Origin: JBBQXK01 sp038251625
Lineage (GTDB): Bacteria > Pseudomonadota > Alphaproteobacteria > Rhodobacterales > Rhodobacteraceae
Direction of reading: 5' to 3'
DNA length: 52,258 nt
Assembly: GCA_038251625.1 (NCBI GenBank)
Contig: JBBSBE010000011.1
Span: forward strand, 1-52,258
How positions within the stretch are numbered: position 1 is the first letter of the stretch; each line of letters starts with the position of its first letter. Both the position numbers and the translations under genes were made by a program. This document shows, in pieces, positions 1 to 7,730 of this stretch. The notes beneath the pieces were generated by a model, which worked only from the letters and a program-made list of their open reading frames with translations, searched no databases and was not told where the DNA came from.

Positions 1-83
1 ACGGACCTCATCTAACCTATTGAAACATATAGTCAGCCAACGTGTCGCACGTGTGGACACGGTCCGCGCACCGGAAACGCCCC

Positions 84-1295
84 CTATCCGTGCCGCGCCG
101 CACGCGCGGGCAGCATCGCCCCCGCCGCCGCCGCCAGCCGCTTCGCCCCCTCCATCAGACGCTCAGGCGGGTTGTAGGTAAAGTTGATCCGGATTGCGCT
201 GCGGTTCTTGCCTTCGGGGTCGAACACGCTGCTCGGCGTGATGCAGACCCCCGCCGCCATCGCCTGCCGCAGCAGAAGATCGGTGTCGAGATCCGGATCC
301 TTCGCCGTCGCCCAGACGAACATGCCGCCTGACGGCACCTCCCAATCGAAACAGGGAGACAGATGCCGGTCCATCGCATCGCAAAGCGCATCCCTGCGGC
401 TGCGGTAAAGGTCCAGCGTGGCGGGCAGGATGCGGTCTGCCAGACCCGAGGCGAAGGCCTCAATCGCGATCCGCTGGCAAAGCCCGCTCGTGCACATGTC
501 GGACCCTTGCTTGGCCATCGTCAGCGCCTCGATCATCCCCGGCGCGGCGATCACCCAGCCCAGTCGCAACCCCGGCGCCACCTCTTTCGAAAGCGTCCCC
601 ATATAGACCACCGGGCCGTCATAGACCCCGGGGCCAGCCGTGCCTGACAGGGTCAGCATCCGGGGCAGGGGGGCAGTGTCATAGTAAAGCGTGCCGTAGG
701 GATCATCTTCCACCAGCCACGTCCCCGTCGCCTCCGCCGCCGCGACCAGCGCCTGCCGCGCCCCGAGCCCCACAAGCCGCCCCGTGGGGTTCGAGAAGTT
801 GGGCACGGTATAGGCAAACTGCGCGCCCGTCAGGGCCGCCACCGGATCAAATCCCGCTGCTTCCAGCGTCATCGGGCGGTAGCGTGGCAAGCGGGGCCGC
901 CAGGCATCGAGCGCGCCCAGATAGGCGGGTGACTGCGCGGCGATCAGCCCGCCCTCCTCCAGCAGCACCTTGCCCATAAGGTCCAGCCCCTGCATCCCGC
1001 CGGTGGTGATCAGCACGTTCTTGCGGCCGAGGGTCAGCCCCGGCGCGCTGAACCGCGCGGCGATCAGGTCGCGCAAGGCGGGCAGGCCGTCGATGGGGCT
1101 GTAGCCCAGCGCCTCGGCCGGGTGCCGCGCCACGGCCTCGGCCGCCAGTGCCGCCAGATCGCCGACCGGCCAGGTGGCGGCGTCGGGCAGGCCGCCTGCC
1201 ATGTTAATGAGGTCGGGTATCTGCCCCGCCGCAAGGAAAAGCTGCGTTACGTCGTTGGTCTGATCTAGCCAGCGGGCGAAGGCGGGGCGTGGCAT
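84..1295 (-). CDS. PLP-dependent aminotransferase, class I/II (2-aminoadipate/MocR-type fold)
   Basis: A 403-residue fold-type I aminotransferase without an N-terminal GntR domain. Visible family signatures are NPTG (in FSNPTGRLV), the PLP-pocket motif DDPYG and the Schiff-base lysine in GTLSKEVAPGLRLGW; the late GGMFVW and the RINF arginine segment (substrate carboxylate binding) are also present. The nearest class I know is LysN/2-aminoadipate-type aminotransferases, but the amino donor cannot be deduced. It lies 4 bp downstream of the DUF1330 gene on the same strand, so the two are probably co-transcribed. No strong terminator follows; only a 6-bp hairpin without a T-run (40-60) lies between its stop and the window edge. 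Family is confident; substrate is unknown. Confidence 0.9.
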   Translation of the reverse strand: MPRPAFARWLDQTNDVTQLFLAAGQIPDLINMAGGLPDAATWPVGDLAALAAEAVARHPAEALGYSPIDGLPALRDLIAARFSAPGLTLGRKNVLITTGGMQGLDLMGKVLLEEGGLIAAQSPAYLGALDAWRPRLPRYRPMTLEAAGFDPVAALTGAQFAYTVPNFSNPTGRLVGLGARQALVAAAEATGTWLVEDDPYGTLYYDTAPLPRMLTLSGTAGPGVYDGPVVYMGTLSKEVAPGLRLGWVIAAPGMIEALTMAKQGSDMCTSGLCQRIAIEAFASGLADRILPATLDLYRSRRDALCDAMDRHLSPCFDWEVPSGGMFVWATAKDPDLDTDLLLRQAMAAGVCITPSSVFDPEGKNRSAIRINFTYNPPERLMEGAKRLAAAAGAMLPARAARHG

Positions 1296-1299
1296 CCGC

Positions 1300-1620
1300 T
1301 CAGACCTTCGGATCGGGGTCGGCGGTATTGCCGCGCCCTTCCTGCAGGATCATCCGCCCGGTCGAGGATGCCCGGCGAAAGGCCGAGGCGCTTTGATAAT
1401 CGGCATCGGCGTGCCAGGCGAGCGCGGCGGCCCGGTCCGGGAATTCAAGGATCACCATCCGCTCGGCAAAATCCGGCCCGCCCTCCACCGTTTCCACCGG
1501 ATCGCCCCGGGTCAGGAAACGCCCGCCGTAGCGCGCCAATGTGGCCGGGGTAAGCGCCGTGTATTGGCGATACGTTTCGGGATCATGGACGGTCATGGTG
1601 CAGACGAAATAGGCAGGCAT
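1300..1620 (-). CDS. DUF1330 domain protein
   Basis: A 106-residue protein starting MPAYFVCTMTVHDPETYRQY, typical of the small dimeric ferredoxin-like-fold DUF1330 family. The conserved core is visible: a Y-x-x-Y segment, GGRFLTRGDP and VILEFPDRAAALAWHAD. A longer in-frame extension to 1686 exists, but the family consistently begins near this MPAYF methionine, so 1620 is chosen. It lies 80 bp downstream of the Gfo/Idh/MocA gene and 4 bp upstream of the aminotransferase. Biochemical function of the family is not established. Confidence 0.85.
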   Translation of the reverse strand: MPAYFVCTMTVHDPETYRQYTALTPATLARYGGRFLTRGDPVETVEGGPDFAERMVILEFPDRAAALAWHADADYQSASAFRRASSTGRMILQEGRGNTADPDPKV

Positions 1621-1700
1621 CGTGTCCTCGCTACAAGGTCGGTTCAGGGCGGTGCCGCAAGGCGCCAGGATGGTTCGGGATGGCAAGGCAACCGGCGCCG

Positions 1701-2858
1701 TCAGTCAAGCCGCGTCCATGCTGCATTTGCCGCTGACGACCGCACGCAGGCATCGACAAACGCAACCCCGGCCAGCCCGTCTTCCACGGTCGGCAGCAGC
1801 GTCTCTGTGTGCTGCCCGGACCGGTGGGCAACGATGGCATCGGCGGCCTCGGTGTAGATCGTGGCAAAGCCTTCCAGATAGCCCTCGGGGTGTCCCGCAG
1901 GCACGCGCGACGATGTTTCGCCCGCAGCAATCGCCGCGGCCGTGCCCCGCACAAGGCGCTGGCGCTGCCCGCCGGGTTGCGAGAACCACAAGACCTCGGG
2001 CGCCTCCTGTTCCCACTCCAGCGCCCCAAGCGTTCCGTAGACCCGCATCCGCAGGCCGTTCAGGCAGCCCGTGGCCACCTGGCTGGCCCAGATCGCCCCG
2101 CGCGCGCCACCCGTCAACCGCAAGGATATCTGCGCATTGTCGTCCAGCCGCCGCCCTTCGACGAACCGGTGCAGATCGGCGCTGAGTTCCTCGATCGACA
2201 GACCGGTCACGAAACCCATCAGGTTGAACGCATGGGTGCCGATATCGCCGATGGCACCGCCTGCGCCCGACCGCGCGGGATCGGTGCGCCATTCTGCCTG
2301 CTTTGATCCCTTCTCTTCCGCCGCGTCGGCCAGCCAGTCCTGGGCATATTCCATCTGCACCAGCCGAAGGGCGCCCAGCCGCCCCGCCGCCACCATCGCC
2401 TTCGCGGCGCGCATCATCGGATAGCCGGTGTAGTTATGTGTAAGCACGAAAAGCGCCCCCGACTGCGCCGCAGCCTTTGCCAGCGCGCGGGCATCCGGCA
2501 GGGTGCCTGTCAGCGGCTTGTCGCAGATCACGTGGATGCCTTGGGCAAGGAAGGCCTGCGCGGGGGGCAGGTGCATGTGGTTGGGGGTCACGATAGCAAC
2601 CGCCTCGATCCCGTCAGGACGCGCGGCCTCTGCCGCCGCCATCGCCTCGAAATCGGGGTAGATGCGATCTTCCGGCAAGCCAAGTGCCCGGCCGGAGGCA
2701 AGCGACCGATCCGGCGTGGAGGACAGCGCCCCTGCCACCAGCCGGTAGCGGTTATCCATCCGGGCCGCGATGCGGTGGACGGCGCCGATGAAGGCATCGG
2801 TCCCGCCCCCGACCATGCCAAGGCTGATCGGGCCCTTACGATCTGAAAAACGGGTCAT
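1701..2858 (-). CDS. Gfo/Idh/MocA family NAD(P)-dependent oxidoreductase
   Basis: A 385-residue oxidoreductase. The N-terminal Rossmann segment has GMVGGGTDAFIG, the central motif is VICDKPLTGT (family EKP-type lysine), and GDIGTHAFNLMGFV supplies the usual G-x-x-x-D-x-G-x-H catalytic region. Members oxidise or reduce hydroxyls of sugars, inositols and related polyols with NAD(P). Its start overlaps the stop of the upstream sugar-isomerase gene (ATGA), indicating translational coupling; the pair suggests a short sugar or polyol catabolic unit. The exact substrate cannot be read from sequence. Confidence 0.9.
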   Translation of the reverse strand: MTRFSDRKGPISLGMVGGGTDAFIGAVHRIAARMDNRYRLVAGALSSTPDRSLASGRALGLPEDRIYPDFEAMAAAEAARPDGIEAVAIVTPNHMHLPPAQAFLAQGIHVICDKPLTGTLPDARALAKAAAQSGALFVLTHNYTGYPMMRAAKAMVAAGRLGALRLVQMEYAQDWLADAAEEKGSKQAEWRTDPARSGAGGAIGDIGTHAFNLMGFVTGLSIEELSADLHRFVEGRRLDDNAQISLRLTGGARGAIWASQVATGCLNGLRMRVYGTLGALEWEQEAPEVLWFSQPGGQRQRLVRGTAAAIAAGETSSRVPAGHPEGYLEGFATIYTEAADAIVAHRSGQHTETLLPTVEDGLAGVAFVDACVRSSAANAAWTRLD

Positions 2859-3919
2859 GCGTCGCCCTCCAACCCCAGCATCCGGCGGTTGCGCGCCTGA
2901 TCAGCCGCGTCGCCCGCGAAATCGTCGAATGCGCGGGGTGTGACGCGGATAATGTGATCGCGCACGAAGGCGGCGCCTTCGCGGGCACCATCCTCGGGGT
3001 GTTTCAGCGCGCATTCCCATTCCACCACCGCCCAGCCCGCGAAATCCTGTGCCGCCAGCTTGGAAAAGATCGCACCGAAATTCACCTGCCCGTCGCCAAG
3101 GCTGCGAAAGCGGCCCGCACGGTCCACCCATGGCTGATAGCCGCCATAGACCCCCTGCCGCCCGGTTGGATTGAACTCGGCGTCCTTGACATGGAACATC
3201 CCGATCCGGTCCGCATAGATATCCAGATTGTCGAGGTAATCGAGGCCCTGCAGCAGGTAATGCGACGGATCATAGAGCATCCGGGCGCGGGGATGGGTGC
3301 CGACACGTTCGAGGAACATCTCATAGGTGACCCCGTCGTGCAGGTCCTCGCCGGGATGGATCTCGTAGCAGATATCCACCCCATTCTCTTCTGCCCGGTC
3401 AAGGATCGGCCGCCAGCGCCGTGCGAGTTCGTCGAATGCCGTCTCGATCAGGCCCGCGGGGCGTTGCGGCCAAGGGTAGATGAAGGGCCAGGCCAACGCG
3501 CCTGAAAAGCTGGCCATGGCGGTCAGTCCAAGGTTTTGCGACGCGGCCAGCGCCATTTCCATCTGGCTGACGGCCCAGGCCTGCCGCGCCGCAGGATTGC
3601 CGCGCACTGCGGGGTCGGCGAAGGCGTCGAACGCCTCGTCATAGGCGGGATGGACGGCGACAAGCTGGCCCTGCAGGTGGGTGGAAAGCTCTGTCACCGC
3701 GATACCGCTGTCGGCGGCGATCCCCTTGAATTCGTCGCAATAACCGGTGGATGTGGCGGCAAGGTCAAGGTCGAAGAGCCGTTTGTCCCAGCTTGGCACC
3801 TGCACACCCACATAGCCGCAATCTGCGGCCCATGCAGTGATGGCGGGCCATGTGTTGAACGGGGCGTCGTCGCCCGCGAACTGGGCCAGAAACAGGGCAG
3901 GGCCCTTGATCGTCTTCAT
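2855..3919 (-). CDS. Sugar phosphate isomerase/epimerase-like TIM-barrel protein
   Basis: A 354-residue xylose-isomerase-like TIM barrel. Expected metal ligands can be matched to YEIHPGED (Glu), MLYDPSHY (Asp/His), GMFHVKDAEF (His) and VVEWECAL (Glu). The start at 3919 has GGAGG about 6 nt upstream; the open frame continues to 4063 but that stretch looks non-coding. It overlaps the downstream oxidoreductase by 4 nt. Isomerase-oxidoreductase pairs of this type occur in inositol and rare-sugar catabolism; which applies here is unknown. The 67-bp gap to the thiX-like gene leaves open whether it belongs to the riboswitch-controlled transcript. Confidence 0.88.
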   Translation of the reverse strand: MKTIKGPALFLAQFAGDDAPFNTWPAITAWAADCGYVGVQVPSWDKRLFDLDLAATSTGYCDEFKGIAADSGIAVTELSTHLQGQLVAVHPAYDEAFDAFADPAVRGNPAARQAWAVSQMEMALAASQNLGLTAMASFSGALAWPFIYPWPQRPAGLIETAFDELARRWRPILDRAEENGVDICYEIHPGEDLHDGVTYEMFLERVGTHPRARMLYDPSHYLLQGLDYLDNLDIYADRIGMFHVKDAEFNPTGRQGVYGGYQPWVDRAGRFRSLGDGQVNFGAIFSKLAAQDFAGWAVVEWECALKHPEDGAREGAAFVRDHIIRVTPRAFDDFAGDAADQARNRRMLGLEGDA

Positions 3920-3986
3920 GTCTGCTCCTCCCACGGGCGTGGCCGTCAGGATGCCCCCGACGCACCGGCGCCACAACCGCGAATTC

Positions 3987-4724
3987 TCAGGCGTCGCGCC
4001 GCCGGAGCCACGCATCCGCCGCGCGGCCAACGGCCACGTGCAGCGCGACCGCCAGCACGGCAAGCACGGCGAGGGCCGCGAACATCAGGTCGGTCTTGGT
4101 GCGCCCGTTGGCCAACAGCATCAGATAGCCAAGTCCGCGCGACGCCCCCACCCACTCGCCGATGATGGCCCCGATAGGGGCATAGACTGCGGCGAGCTTG
4201 AGGCCCGACAAAAACCCCGGCAGCGCCGCTGGAATGCGCAGGTGCCACAGGATGCGACCCTCGGACGCGCCCATGACGCGGGCCTGCGCCAGAAGGCCCG
4301 GGGGTGTGCGCAGCAGAGCGTCGAGGAAGGATGAGGTGACGGGGAAATAGATGATCAGGATCGTCATCACGATCTTCGACCCGATCCCGTATCCCAGCCA
4401 CAGCGTCAGGATCGGGGCCAGCGCAAAGACCGGCACGGCCTGGCTCAGCACCATGACGGGCTGCACAATCGACCGCGCGAGGGGCGAGCGTGCAAGCCCC
4501 ACCGCCGATATCCAGCCAAGCGCCCCGCCCAGCACCAGCCCTGCCAGCACTTCCGTGGCGGTGACCCCTGCGTGATCCGCAATCAGCGCGCGGTTGGCCC
4601 ACAGCGCCTCGGCCACGCGCAGGGGGCCGGGCAGAATGAAGGGCGGGATCTGCCAGAACCAGACGATCCCCTGCCAGAGGCAAAGCAGGACGCCCGCACC
4701 AAGAAGGGCGCGCAGCGCTGTCAT
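3987..4724 (-). CDS. thiX: ABC transporter permease, thiamine-precursor (ThiX-type)
   Basis: A 245-residue integral membrane protein of the SsuC/TauC/ThiX permease family with about six hydrophobic segments. The cytoplasmic EAA-like loop is visible in ARVMGASEGRILWHLRIPAALPG, contacting the ATPase. Its start overlaps the stop of the ATPase gene (ATGA). With the NMT1-type binding protein and a TPP riboswitch at the head of the operon, the likely cargo is a pyrimidine thiamine precursor such as HMP or formylaminopyrimidine. The transporter class follows from sequence; the cargo from the riboswitch context. Confidence 0.88.
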   Translation of the reverse strand: MTALRALLGAGVLLCLWQGIVWFWQIPPFILPGPLRVAEALWANRALIADHAGVTATEVLAGLVLGGALGWISAVGLARSPLARSIVQPVMVLSQAVPVFALAPILTLWLGYGIGSKIVMTILIIYFPVTSSFLDALLRTPPGLLAQARVMGASEGRILWHLRIPAALPGFLSGLKLAAVYAPIGAIIGEWVGASRGLGYLMLLANGRTKTDLMFAALAVLAVLAVALHVAVGRAADAWLRRRDA

Positions 4725-5458
4725 GCGGCGTGTTCCATCAAAAGCCGCGTCAGACGCCCTGTTGCGGCCAGCGTGCCCGGCGCGTCGGGGGCACGCGGGG
4801 CGGGCTCGGATGGCGGATCGGCGGCCAGAAGGCCATCGGTTGTCAGCACATGGATCTTGTCGCCCATCCGGGCCGCCTCGGCGGGATCATGCGTCACTTG
4901 CAGGACCGTGCGTCCGCGCAGCAAGGTTGCGGCCAGATCCTGCATCCTTGCCCGCGTGGCGACATCGAGTGCCGAAAACGGCTCGTCCAGCAGGACGACC
5001 GGGCGATCCTCCATCAAGACGCGCGCCAGCGAAACGCGCTGCCGCTCGCCCCCCGACAAGGCGCCGGGCTTGCGGGTGGCAAAGGCGATGAGGCCCACCT
5101 CTTCAAGGATCGCCGTGGCGCGCGCCGGATCGGGCGGCTCGCCCCGCAGCCGCGCACCCAAAAGCACATTGTCGCGCAAGGTAAGCCAAGGCAGCAGCAT
5201 GTCCGCCTGCGCCATCATCGCGACACGGCCTTTGAGTGGCAGACCGTCGCTGGCGCGCACTGCGCCCCGCAGCGTGACCCCGTCCGCGATCCCGGCGAAG
5301 AGCCGCAGGACGGTGGACTTGCCAACCCCGGACGCGCCCAGAAGGCAGGTCCACATCCCGCTGGGCGCCACAAGATCGAGGCCGCGCAGCAAGGGCGCGT
5401 CGCCGATCCTCACCTCGCCCGACAGGACAAGGCCGGGGGGCGTGTCACTCGGCGCCAA
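4721..5458 (-). CDS. thiZ: ABC transporter ATP-binding protein, thiamine-precursor (ThiZ-type)
   Basis: A nucleotide-binding subunit of about 245 residues with Walker A (GASGVGKST), Q-loop (MMAQADMLLPW), signature LSGGERQRVSLARVL, Walker B VVLLDEPFSALD and switch histidine (VTHDPAEA). The start is uncertain: the only upstream ATG (5536) would overlap the binding-protein gene by about 90 nt, so I chose the TTG at 5458, which overlaps it by 14 nt; a GTG slightly downstream is also possible. It sits between the binding-protein and permease genes, completing a three-part importer. Confidence 0.85.
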   Translation of the reverse strand: MAPSDTPPGLVLSGEVRIGDAPLLRGLDLVAPSGMWTCLLGASGVGKSTVLRLFAGIADGVTLRGAVRASDGLPLKGRVAMMAQADMLLPWLTLRDNVLLGARLRGEPPDPARATAILEEVGLIAFATRKPGALSGGERQRVSLARVLMEDRPVVLLDEPFSALDVATRARMQDLAATLLRGRTVLQVTHDPAEAARMGDKIHVLTTDGLLAADPPSEPAPRAPDAPGTLAATGRLTRLLMEHAA

Positions 5459-6380
5459 GGTCGACCGCCAGATCGGATACGGGCCTTCCGCCGGGCACGA
5501 GGCCCGCGGCCGCCAGAAACGCCTCGAACCGCACATAACGCCCGGAATCCAGCGCTGCCGGACGCAAGGCGAAGCGGGTCAGCGTGTCTTTCCAGGCGCG
5601 GGCGTTCAATTCGTCATTCAGTTCGGGGGCGGTCGAGGCAAAGATTTGCCAGGCCTCCTCGGGGTGATTCACGATGTATTGGGTGGCATGTTCCGTGGCC
5701 TGCAGGAAGCGGCGGATCTTGCCCCGGTCCATCGTGGCGGGATTGGCCACATAAATCAGTTCGTCATAGGCGGGCACGCCCTCCTCTTCCAGATTGAAGC
5801 ACCGCCCTTCAATTCCTTCGACGGCCATCTGGTTCGGCTCGAAATTGCGCGAGGCGCCGATAACCGCATCGACCTGCCCGGCCATCAGCGCGGGCGACAG
5901 CGACCAGTTGACGTTCACCAGTTCGACATCTGCCAGCGTCAGCCCGTGGGGGGCAAGGATCGCGGTCAGGATCGCCTCGTCCACGCCCGCGACGGAATAG
6001 CCGATCTTGCGGCCCTTCAGATCAGCGATGCTGGCAACGGGGCCGTCCTTCAACACCAGAAGGCAGTTCAGGGGTGTGGCGATCAACGTACCCACGCGCA
6101 CCAGCGGCAATCCTTCGGCGCGTTGCAGGTGCAGTTGCGGCTGGTAGGAAATGGCCAGATCCGCCCGCCCCGCCGCCGCCATCTTGGGGGGATCGGCGGG
6201 GTCTGCGGGGGCGATCACCTCAACCTCCAGCCCCTCTTGGGCGAAATAGCCCTTTTCCTTCGCGATGATGATTGGCCCGTGATTGGGGTTCACGAACCAG
6301 TCGAGCACCAGCGTCATGCGGTCTTGCGCCAAGGCGGGCAGAGCGGTGAGGGCAAGGATGGCGAGGGCCGTGCGGAACAT
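5445..6380 (-). CDS. thiY: ABC transporter substrate-binding protein, NMT1/THI5-like (ThiY-type)
   Basis: A 311-residue periplasmic binding protein. Residues 1-19 form a Sec signal peptide (MFRTALAILALTALPALA, cleavage before QDRM). The mature part has the NMT1/THI5 signature LVLDWFVNPNHGPIIIAKEK and the GLEVEVIAPADPADPPKM segment typical of ThiY-type proteins. GGAG lies about 7 nt before the ATG. It is the first gene behind the TPP riboswitch, so it should be repressed when thiamine pyrophosphate is abundant. Role: delivering a thiamine pyrimidine precursor to the ThiX/ThiZ importer. Confidence 0.9.
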   Translation of the reverse strand: MFRTALAILALTALPALAQDRMTLVLDWFVNPNHGPIIIAKEKGYFAQEGLEVEVIAPADPADPPKMAAAGRADLAISYQPQLHLQRAEGLPLVRVGTLIATPLNCLLVLKDGPVASIADLKGRKIGYSVAGVDEAILTAILAPHGLTLADVELVNVNWSLSPALMAGQVDAVIGASRNFEPNQMAVEGIEGRCFNLEEEGVPAYDELIYVANPATMDRGKIRRFLQATEHATQYIVNHPEEAWQIFASTAPELNDELNARAWKDTLTRFALRPAALDSGRYVRFEAFLAAAGLVPGGRPVSDLAVDLGAE

Positions 6381-6421
6381 GTGCGGTCTCCGGTTGCGTC
6401 GCGGTATGCGACAGGAAGGGT

Positions 6422-6445
6422 GCCGCCGGATGGACCGACGGCGGC
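6422..6445 (-). other. Hairpin between TPP aptamer and thiY (possible expression platform)
   Basis: Perfect 7-bp inverted repeat (GCCGCCG at 6422-6428 with CGGCGGC at 6439-6445) in the leader between the aptamer and the thiY start. No T-run follows in the transcript direction, so it is not a classical terminator; a role in riboswitch switching is only inferred from position. Confidence 0.35.
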
Positions 6446-6510
6446 TTGCGGGAACGTGCGCGGGAAACGGGGGGCGTGCGGGCCGTGGATTGGCCTGTCG
6501 CGTATGCTCC

Positions 6511-6588
6511 GTTCCCTACGCCGGCATTGCCCGGATCAGGTTCGATGGGTTGGTCTTTCGACCTCTCAGCCCGGCAAAGGGCACCCCA
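6511..6588 (-). promoter_or_regulatory. TPP riboswitch (THI element)
   Basis: Read on the minus strand the segment contains the conserved landmarks in order: GGGGTGCC, then GCTGAGA, then GAACCTGATCCGGG, then AATGCCGGCGTAGGGA. This is the canonical TPP aptamer, including the CTGAGA pyrimidine-binding and CCTGAT pyrophosphate-side elements. The core ends about 130 nt before the thiY start. It places the three transporter genes, and possibly the following minus-strand genes, under thiamine pyrophosphate control. Confidence 0.96.
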
Positions 6589-6678
6589 ACGGAATTCAGG
6601 AAAGGCTATCGAATGCGGCAGGGGCCCGCAAGGGCGGATCGGCAAAGCGCGCTCTGGCCCGGGCAAGAGGGCCGGTTG

Positions 6679-7599
6679 TCAGGCAAGGTCGTCTTCGGAT
6701 GCGTAGCGGCTGGCCAACGCGCGTTCCAGCTGCATGGCGAATTTGGCTGCGGCCACCGGCAGGGTGCGGTCTTTCAACTGGCACAGATACAGGCGGCCCG
6801 TCGGCACATCGCGCCGGTCAACCGGGCGGGTCACGATCTCATCCTGCCCGTCAAGCGTGGGCAGGCCGATGGGGATCTGGAAGTTGATCAGATGCTCCTT
6901 CGCCGGATAGCGGCGCAGGAATTCGAAATTGTCGGATTCGACCGCAATCTGCAGCCGGACGGACGAGCGGATCAGGGAGAGGTCGATGAGGTGCCGCACA
7001 CCGTAGGGCGTGGTGGGCAGCCCGATGGGGTAGTCGGCGCAATCGGCAAGGCGCAGCCGCGGGCGTGACGCCAGCGGATGCGTCACGCCAAGAACGGCAT
7101 GCACGGCCTGCCGCGCCGTGGCCAGCACCTGCACATCGCTGAGGCGCACAGGCTCGAACACCAGTGCCAGATCGGCGGAATGATCGACCAGCGCCTGTTC
7201 GGCGGCCTCCCGGTCACGCAGATAGACCCCGAAGGTCACGGCGGGGTGGTCGCGGCGGTAGCGCGCGATCTCTTCGGGCAGGAAATAGGGCAGGAGCGCC
7301 TGGCTGCAGGCGATGGACACATGCCCCCGCCGCTCACCCATCAGATCGGCGATCTGACTTTGCAGTTTCACGAAATCGGACGTCTGCTCGCGGATATGGT
7401 GCACCAGCAATTCACCCGCCGTGGAAAGCCGGACCCCGCGCGGCAAACGCTCGAAGATCGGCACGCCCAGTTCTTCCTCCAGCGCCAGAACGCGGCGGTT
7501 CAACGCGGTTGAGGTGATCGCCAGCGATTCGGCGGCTTTGCGGATCGAGCCTGCGCGGGCGATGGTATCGATATACTGAAGCGGGGTGAGATGGCGCAT
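6679..7599 (-). CDS. LysR family transcriptional regulator
   Basis: A 306-residue LysR-type regulator. Residues 1-60 form the winged helix-turn-helix (IDTIARAGSIRKAAESLAIT, then LNRRVLALEEELG), followed by the effector-binding domain. The start at 7599 (MRHLTPLQYID) fits the family length; a longer frame to 7665 adds an unlikely Cys-rich leader. It is divergent from the BMP-transporter operon, with a 131-bp intergenic region holding paired repeats, the usual geometry for a LysR protein controlling the adjacent operon. The inducer is unknown; an intermediate of the neighbouring urea-derivative pathway is a reasonable guess. Confidence 0.9.
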   Translation of the reverse strand: MRHLTPLQYIDTIARAGSIRKAAESLAITSTALNRRVLALEEELGVPIFERLPRGVRLSTAGELLVHHIREQTSDFVKLQSQIADLMGERRGHVSIACSQALLPYFLPEEIARYRRDHPAVTFGVYLRDREAAEQALVDHSADLALVFEPVRLSDVQVLATARQAVHAVLGVTHPLASRPRLRLADCADYPIGLPTTPYGVRHLIDLSLIRSSVRLQIAVESDNFEFLRRYPAKEHLINFQIPIGLPTLDGQDEIVTRPVDRRDVPTGRLYLCQLKDRTLPVAAAKFAMQLERALASRYASEDDLA

Positions 7600-7603
7600 C
7601 TGA

Positions 7604-7651
7604 TCTTCTGCTGCAAATTTCGTACAGGTTCGCTGCAAACTTAGCAGAAGA
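7604..7651. promoter_or_regulatory. Paired repeats between LysR gene and BMP operon (putative operator)
   Basis: A perfect 9-bp inverted repeat (TCTTCTGCT at 7604-7612, AGCAGAAGA at 7643-7651) encloses two direct copies of GCTGCAAA at 7610-7617 and 7632-7639, spaced 22 bp apart (two helical turns). The location immediately upstream of the LysR start fits an autoregulatory and activation site. Binding is inferred, not shown. Confidence 0.55.
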
Positions 7652-7730
7652 CAGCAGCAGGGCAACGCGCTGATGATCGTGAATAACCGGGCGGATCATC
7701 CGTCGCTGCCAGCCCCATAGGAGCCTTGCC

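Noticed and set aside
40..60. Terminator for the first minus-strand gene
   Set aside because: Only a 6-bp hairpin with a 9-nt loop and no T-run.
4572..6887. Very long plus-strand open frame (771 codons) opposite the thi operon
   Set aside because: Antisense shadow in high-GC DNA: Arg/Gly/Pro/His-rich composition, crosses several genes and the riboswitch, no family features.
7604..7730. Guanidine or other riboswitch leader of the BMP operon
   Set aside because: No known aptamer landmarks; the repeats fit a protein operator better.
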